DNA from: Leptospira haakeii
GTDB lineage: Bacteria; Spirochaetota; Leptospiria; Leptospirales; Leptospiraceae
Assembly: GCF_002812045.1 (NCBI RefSeq)
Contig: NZ_NPEG01000009.1
Coordinates: 1 to 64,000, forward strand
DNA length: 64,000 bases
Reading direction: 5' to 3'
The notes under the pieces were generated by a model that was given only the letters and a program-made list of their open reading frames with translations, made no database searches and was not told the DNA's origin. Below, in pieces: positions 61,869 to 64,000 of this stretch. How positions within the stretch are numbered: the stretch's first letter is position 1; the number at the start of each line of letters is the position of its first letter. The translations under genes were made by a program, and so were the position numbers.

Positions 61869-62231
61869 ATGATTAATAAACTGAAAAAAATCGCAGCCAA
61901 ACGCAGAAGAGCAGAGCGTTCCAGATTCAAACTGAGACAATCTAGCTCTCGCCCTAGATTGGTATTCAATAAATCCAATCGTTATCTTTCCTGCCAGATC
62001 GTGGATGATACCCAAGGAACTACCTTGGTAGCTGCTTCTACTTTAGAAGCTACCTTTGCTGGTAAAAGCCGCAAAGATGTAGAAGCTGCTAAGGCTTTGG
62101 GAAAAGCGATCGGAGAAAAAGCCGCTTCTAAAGGTGTAAAGGTAGTTATGCTGGATCGTTCCGGAATGATTTACCACGGAAGAATCGCGGCTTTCGCGGA
62201 TGCGGCTAGAGAAGCCGGGTTGGAGTTCTAA
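61869..62231 (+). CDS. rplR: 50S ribosomal protein L18
   Basis: The ATG at 61869 gives a 120-residue L18, starting [19 protein letters not shown], that carries 5S rRNA with L5. A longer open frame from 61755 would overlap rplF by 110 bases and has no homology in its extra part, so it was not used. The tail [19 protein letters not shown] is typical. Confidence 0.97.
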   Translation: MINKLKKIAAKRRRAERSRFKLRQSSSRPRLVFNKSNRYLSCQIVDDTQGTTLVAASTLEATFAGKSRKDVEAAKALGKAIGEKAASKGVKVVMLDRSGMIYHGRIAAFADAAREAGLEF

Positions 62232-62233
62232 TA

Positions 62234-62749
62234 ATGGCGTACGAACAAGATCAAGAACAGAAAGAGTTTAACGAGAAGGTCGTAAAGATCGATCGCGTTG
62301 CTAAAGTTGTAAAAGGTGGACGTCGTTTCTCCTTTAACGCTCTAACAGTAGTTGGAGATGCAAAAGGAAAAGTGGGAATCGGATTCGGTAAAGCGAATGA
62401 GGTTCCGGATGCGATCCGTAAATCCATCGAGTCCGCTAAGAAAAATTTGGTAAAAATCCAATTCAGAGGACATACCATTCCTCACGAAGTGATCGGAAAA
62501 TTCAAATCGGCAAGAGTGATCCTGAAACCGTCTACTGCGGGAACTGGAATCATCGCTGGTGGATCCGTTCGTTCCGTAGTGGAGAAAGTTGGTATCCAAG
62601 ATATTCTTAGCAAATCTTGGGGTTCTTCGAATCCAGTAAACATCGTAAAGGCGACTCTGGACGCTCTTCAACAATTGGAGACTCCTGTGTTGGCAGCTCG
62701 TAAAAGAGGAATCACTCTGGCTCGTCTTTTCGGAAACGACGTAGGATAA
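62234..62749 (+). CDS. rpsE: 30S ribosomal protein S5
   Basis: The 171-residue S5 has the double-stranded RNA-binding N-terminal domain ([22 protein letters not shown]) and the [20 protein letters not shown] segment. It contributes to decoding fidelity; the region that gives spectinomycin resistance when changed looks normal. Confidence 0.98.
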   Translation: MAYEQDQEQKEFNEKVVKIDRVAKVVKGGRRFSFNALTVVGDAKGKVGIGFGKANEVPDAIRKSIESAKKNLVKIQFRGHTIPHEVIGKFKSARVILKPSTAGTGIIAGGSVRSVVEKVGIQDILSKSWGSSNPVNIVKATLDALQQLETPVLAARKRGITLARLFGNDVG

Positions 62750-62753
62750 AAAC

Positions 62754-62933
62754 ATGGAAACCGTAATCGTTACTCAAATTAAAAGTAGTATCGGGATTAA
62801 AAAAGGCCAGAAGCTAACTCTGGCTGCTTTGGGACTCCGTAAAACCGGACAACAAAGAAAACATACTCTAACTCCGCAGGTGAAAGGGATGATCTATGAT
62901 GTTCAACACCTGGTCCGAGTCGAAAAGGCGTAA
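62754..62933 (+). CDS. rpmD: 50S ribosomal protein L30
   Basis: The 59-residue L30 starts [14 protein letters not shown] with the typical KTLxALGLRKxGQ pattern ([21 protein letters not shown]) and ends RVEKA. It lies four bases after rpsE and 13 bases before rplO, its normal place in the spc operon. Confidence 0.95.
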   Translation: METVIVTQIKSSIGIKKGQKLTLAALGLRKTGQQRKHTLTPQVKGMIYDVQHLVRVEKA

Positions 62934-62946
62934 TTAGGTAAGGGAA

Positions 62947-63471
<525 letters not shown>

Positions 63472-63520
63472 TCCGAGTCGTTTTCAACTGTTTGTCTGAA
63501 ACGAATCTTTAATGTTTAAG

Positions 63521-63551
63521 AAGGGACTCGGGGTAAACCTTTGAGTCCCTT
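63521..63551 (+). terminator. Attenuator-like hairpin between rplO and secY
   Basis: AAGGGACTC (63521-63529) and GAGTCCCTT (63543-63551) form a perfect 9-bp stem with a 13-base loop, followed by only four U residues in total and then GCCCG. The stem is identical to that of the rpsG terminator at 15210-15232. It probably acts as a partial terminator or processing site before secY. Confidence 0.55.
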
Positions 63552-63600
63552 TTGCCCGAAAGGGGAATGACCAGGAAATAAGGAAAGAGAACAAAGCAAT

Positions 63601-64000
63601 ATGCTGACTTCGATCGCAAATATCTTCAAAATTCCAGAGTTGAGAAACAAAGTTTTCTTCACTCTTGGTATGCTCTTACTCTTCCGTCTCGGAACTCATA
63701 TTACTATTCCTGGTATCGATCCTAAAGTAGTTTCTGCAATCGCTTTGGATGCAAACGCAGCCGAAGGTCTTGTAGGAATGTTTGATATGTTCGCGGGAGG
63801 AGCTCTTCTGAACTTCTCTATTTTCGCGTTAGGTATCATGCCTTATATTTCTTCTTCCATCATTATGCAGTTAGTGATGGTTCTTGTTCCTTCTTTACAA
63901 AAACTCCAAAAAGAAGGAGAAGAAGGCCGTAAGAAGATCAGCCAATACACTAAATACGGAACTATTCTGCTTTGCGGAGTTCAGTCTTTAGCGGTGATTC
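63601..64000 (+). CDS. secY: Preprotein translocase subunit SecY (5' part)
   Basis: The frame opens with ATG at 63601 and runs off the window; 133 residues are seen. The N-terminus has [30 protein letters not shown] and the second helix region with [28 protein letters not shown], both typical of SecY transmembrane helices 1 and 2. SecY forms the protein-conducting channel with SecE, encoded at 3277-3459. Confidence 0.96.
   Translation, partial: MLTSIANIFKIPELRNKVFFTLGMLLLFRLGTHITIPGIDPKVVSAIALDANAAEGLVGMFDMFAGGALLNFSIFALGIMPYISSSIIMQLVMVLVPSLQKLQKEGEEGRKKISQYTKYGTILLCGVQSLAVI

Noticed and set aside
61755..62231. Longer rplR frame starting inside rplF
   Set aside because: The added 38 residues overlap rplF in another frame and have no family support; the ATG at 61869 is the normal L18 start.

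Overview
The window looks like a chromosome segment of a spirochaete of the genus Leptospira. Three things point there: a moderately A+T-rich genome with many spirochaete-type lipoprotein signal peptides; an RNA polymerase beta subunit with Asn at the position equivalent to E. coli Ser531, as reported for naturally rifampicin-tolerant spirochaetes; and a cyclic-nucleotide-gated channel of the type described as LliK from Leptospira licerasiae. The species cannot be fixed from the sequence alone.

Layout. 1-2746: the tail of an unknown gene, then a leftward group of vapB-vapC toxin-antitoxin, a membrane-anchored AraC regulator and a fatty acid hydroxylase/sterol desaturase. 3010-15241: a rightward housekeeping block of tRNA-Thr, tRNA-Trp, secE, nusG, rplK, rplA, rplJ, rplL, rpoB, rpoC, rpsL and rpsG, closed by a clear terminator. 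15241-51018: about 36 kb of accessory genes with no visible transposase or integrase. 51185-64000: a TetM/EF-G-like GTPase, then tuf and the S10/spc ribosomal protein series (rpsJ to rplO) and the start of secY. The textbook str operon order (rpsL-rpsG-fusA-tuf) is therefore opened by the accessory block, and the gene in the fusA position is not an ordinary EF-G.

The accessory block falls into themes. Lipid/sterol chemistry (17.8-25.2 kb): a second fatty acid hydroxylase, a metallophosphoesterase, a GMC oxidoreductase / alpha-beta hydrolase / short-chain dehydrogenase operon and a START-like protein. Signalling (25.2-33.6 kb): two tandem 7TM-DISM receptors with different outputs (class III adenylate cyclase and PP2C/SpoIIE phosphatase), a cyclic-nucleotide-gated K+ channel and a histidine kinase. 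Envelope proteins (33.6-38.3 kb): a di-haem oxidoreductase, an RCC1-repeat lipoprotein and a metallo-beta-lactamase-fold lipoprotein. Alkylation-damage repair (39.4-43.1 kb): an AlkB, a stand-alone Ada-type metal-binding protein, a 2OG-Fe(II) oxygenase and an AraC/methyltransferase Ada. A secreted subtilisin with a choice-of-anchor-D lipoprotein (43.2-46.7 kb). A TetR regulator with a family 1 glycosidase (47-49 kb), and an AraC regulator with an aldo/keto reductase (49-51 kb).

The most striking find is in the repair region. An ungapped 81-bp stretch, covering the ada promoter, a probable operator and the first codons of ada, is duplicated upstream of the 2OG-oxygenase/Ada-like/AlkB operon (70 of 81 bases match, with a perfect 28-bp core). 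The copied start codon now opens a ten-residue peptide, MKGQKNTLFI, whose stop codon overlaps the oxygenase start as ATGA. This points to an Ada-controlled alkylation regulon built by promoter duplication, with a leaderless mini-ORF possibly coupling translation of the first gene.
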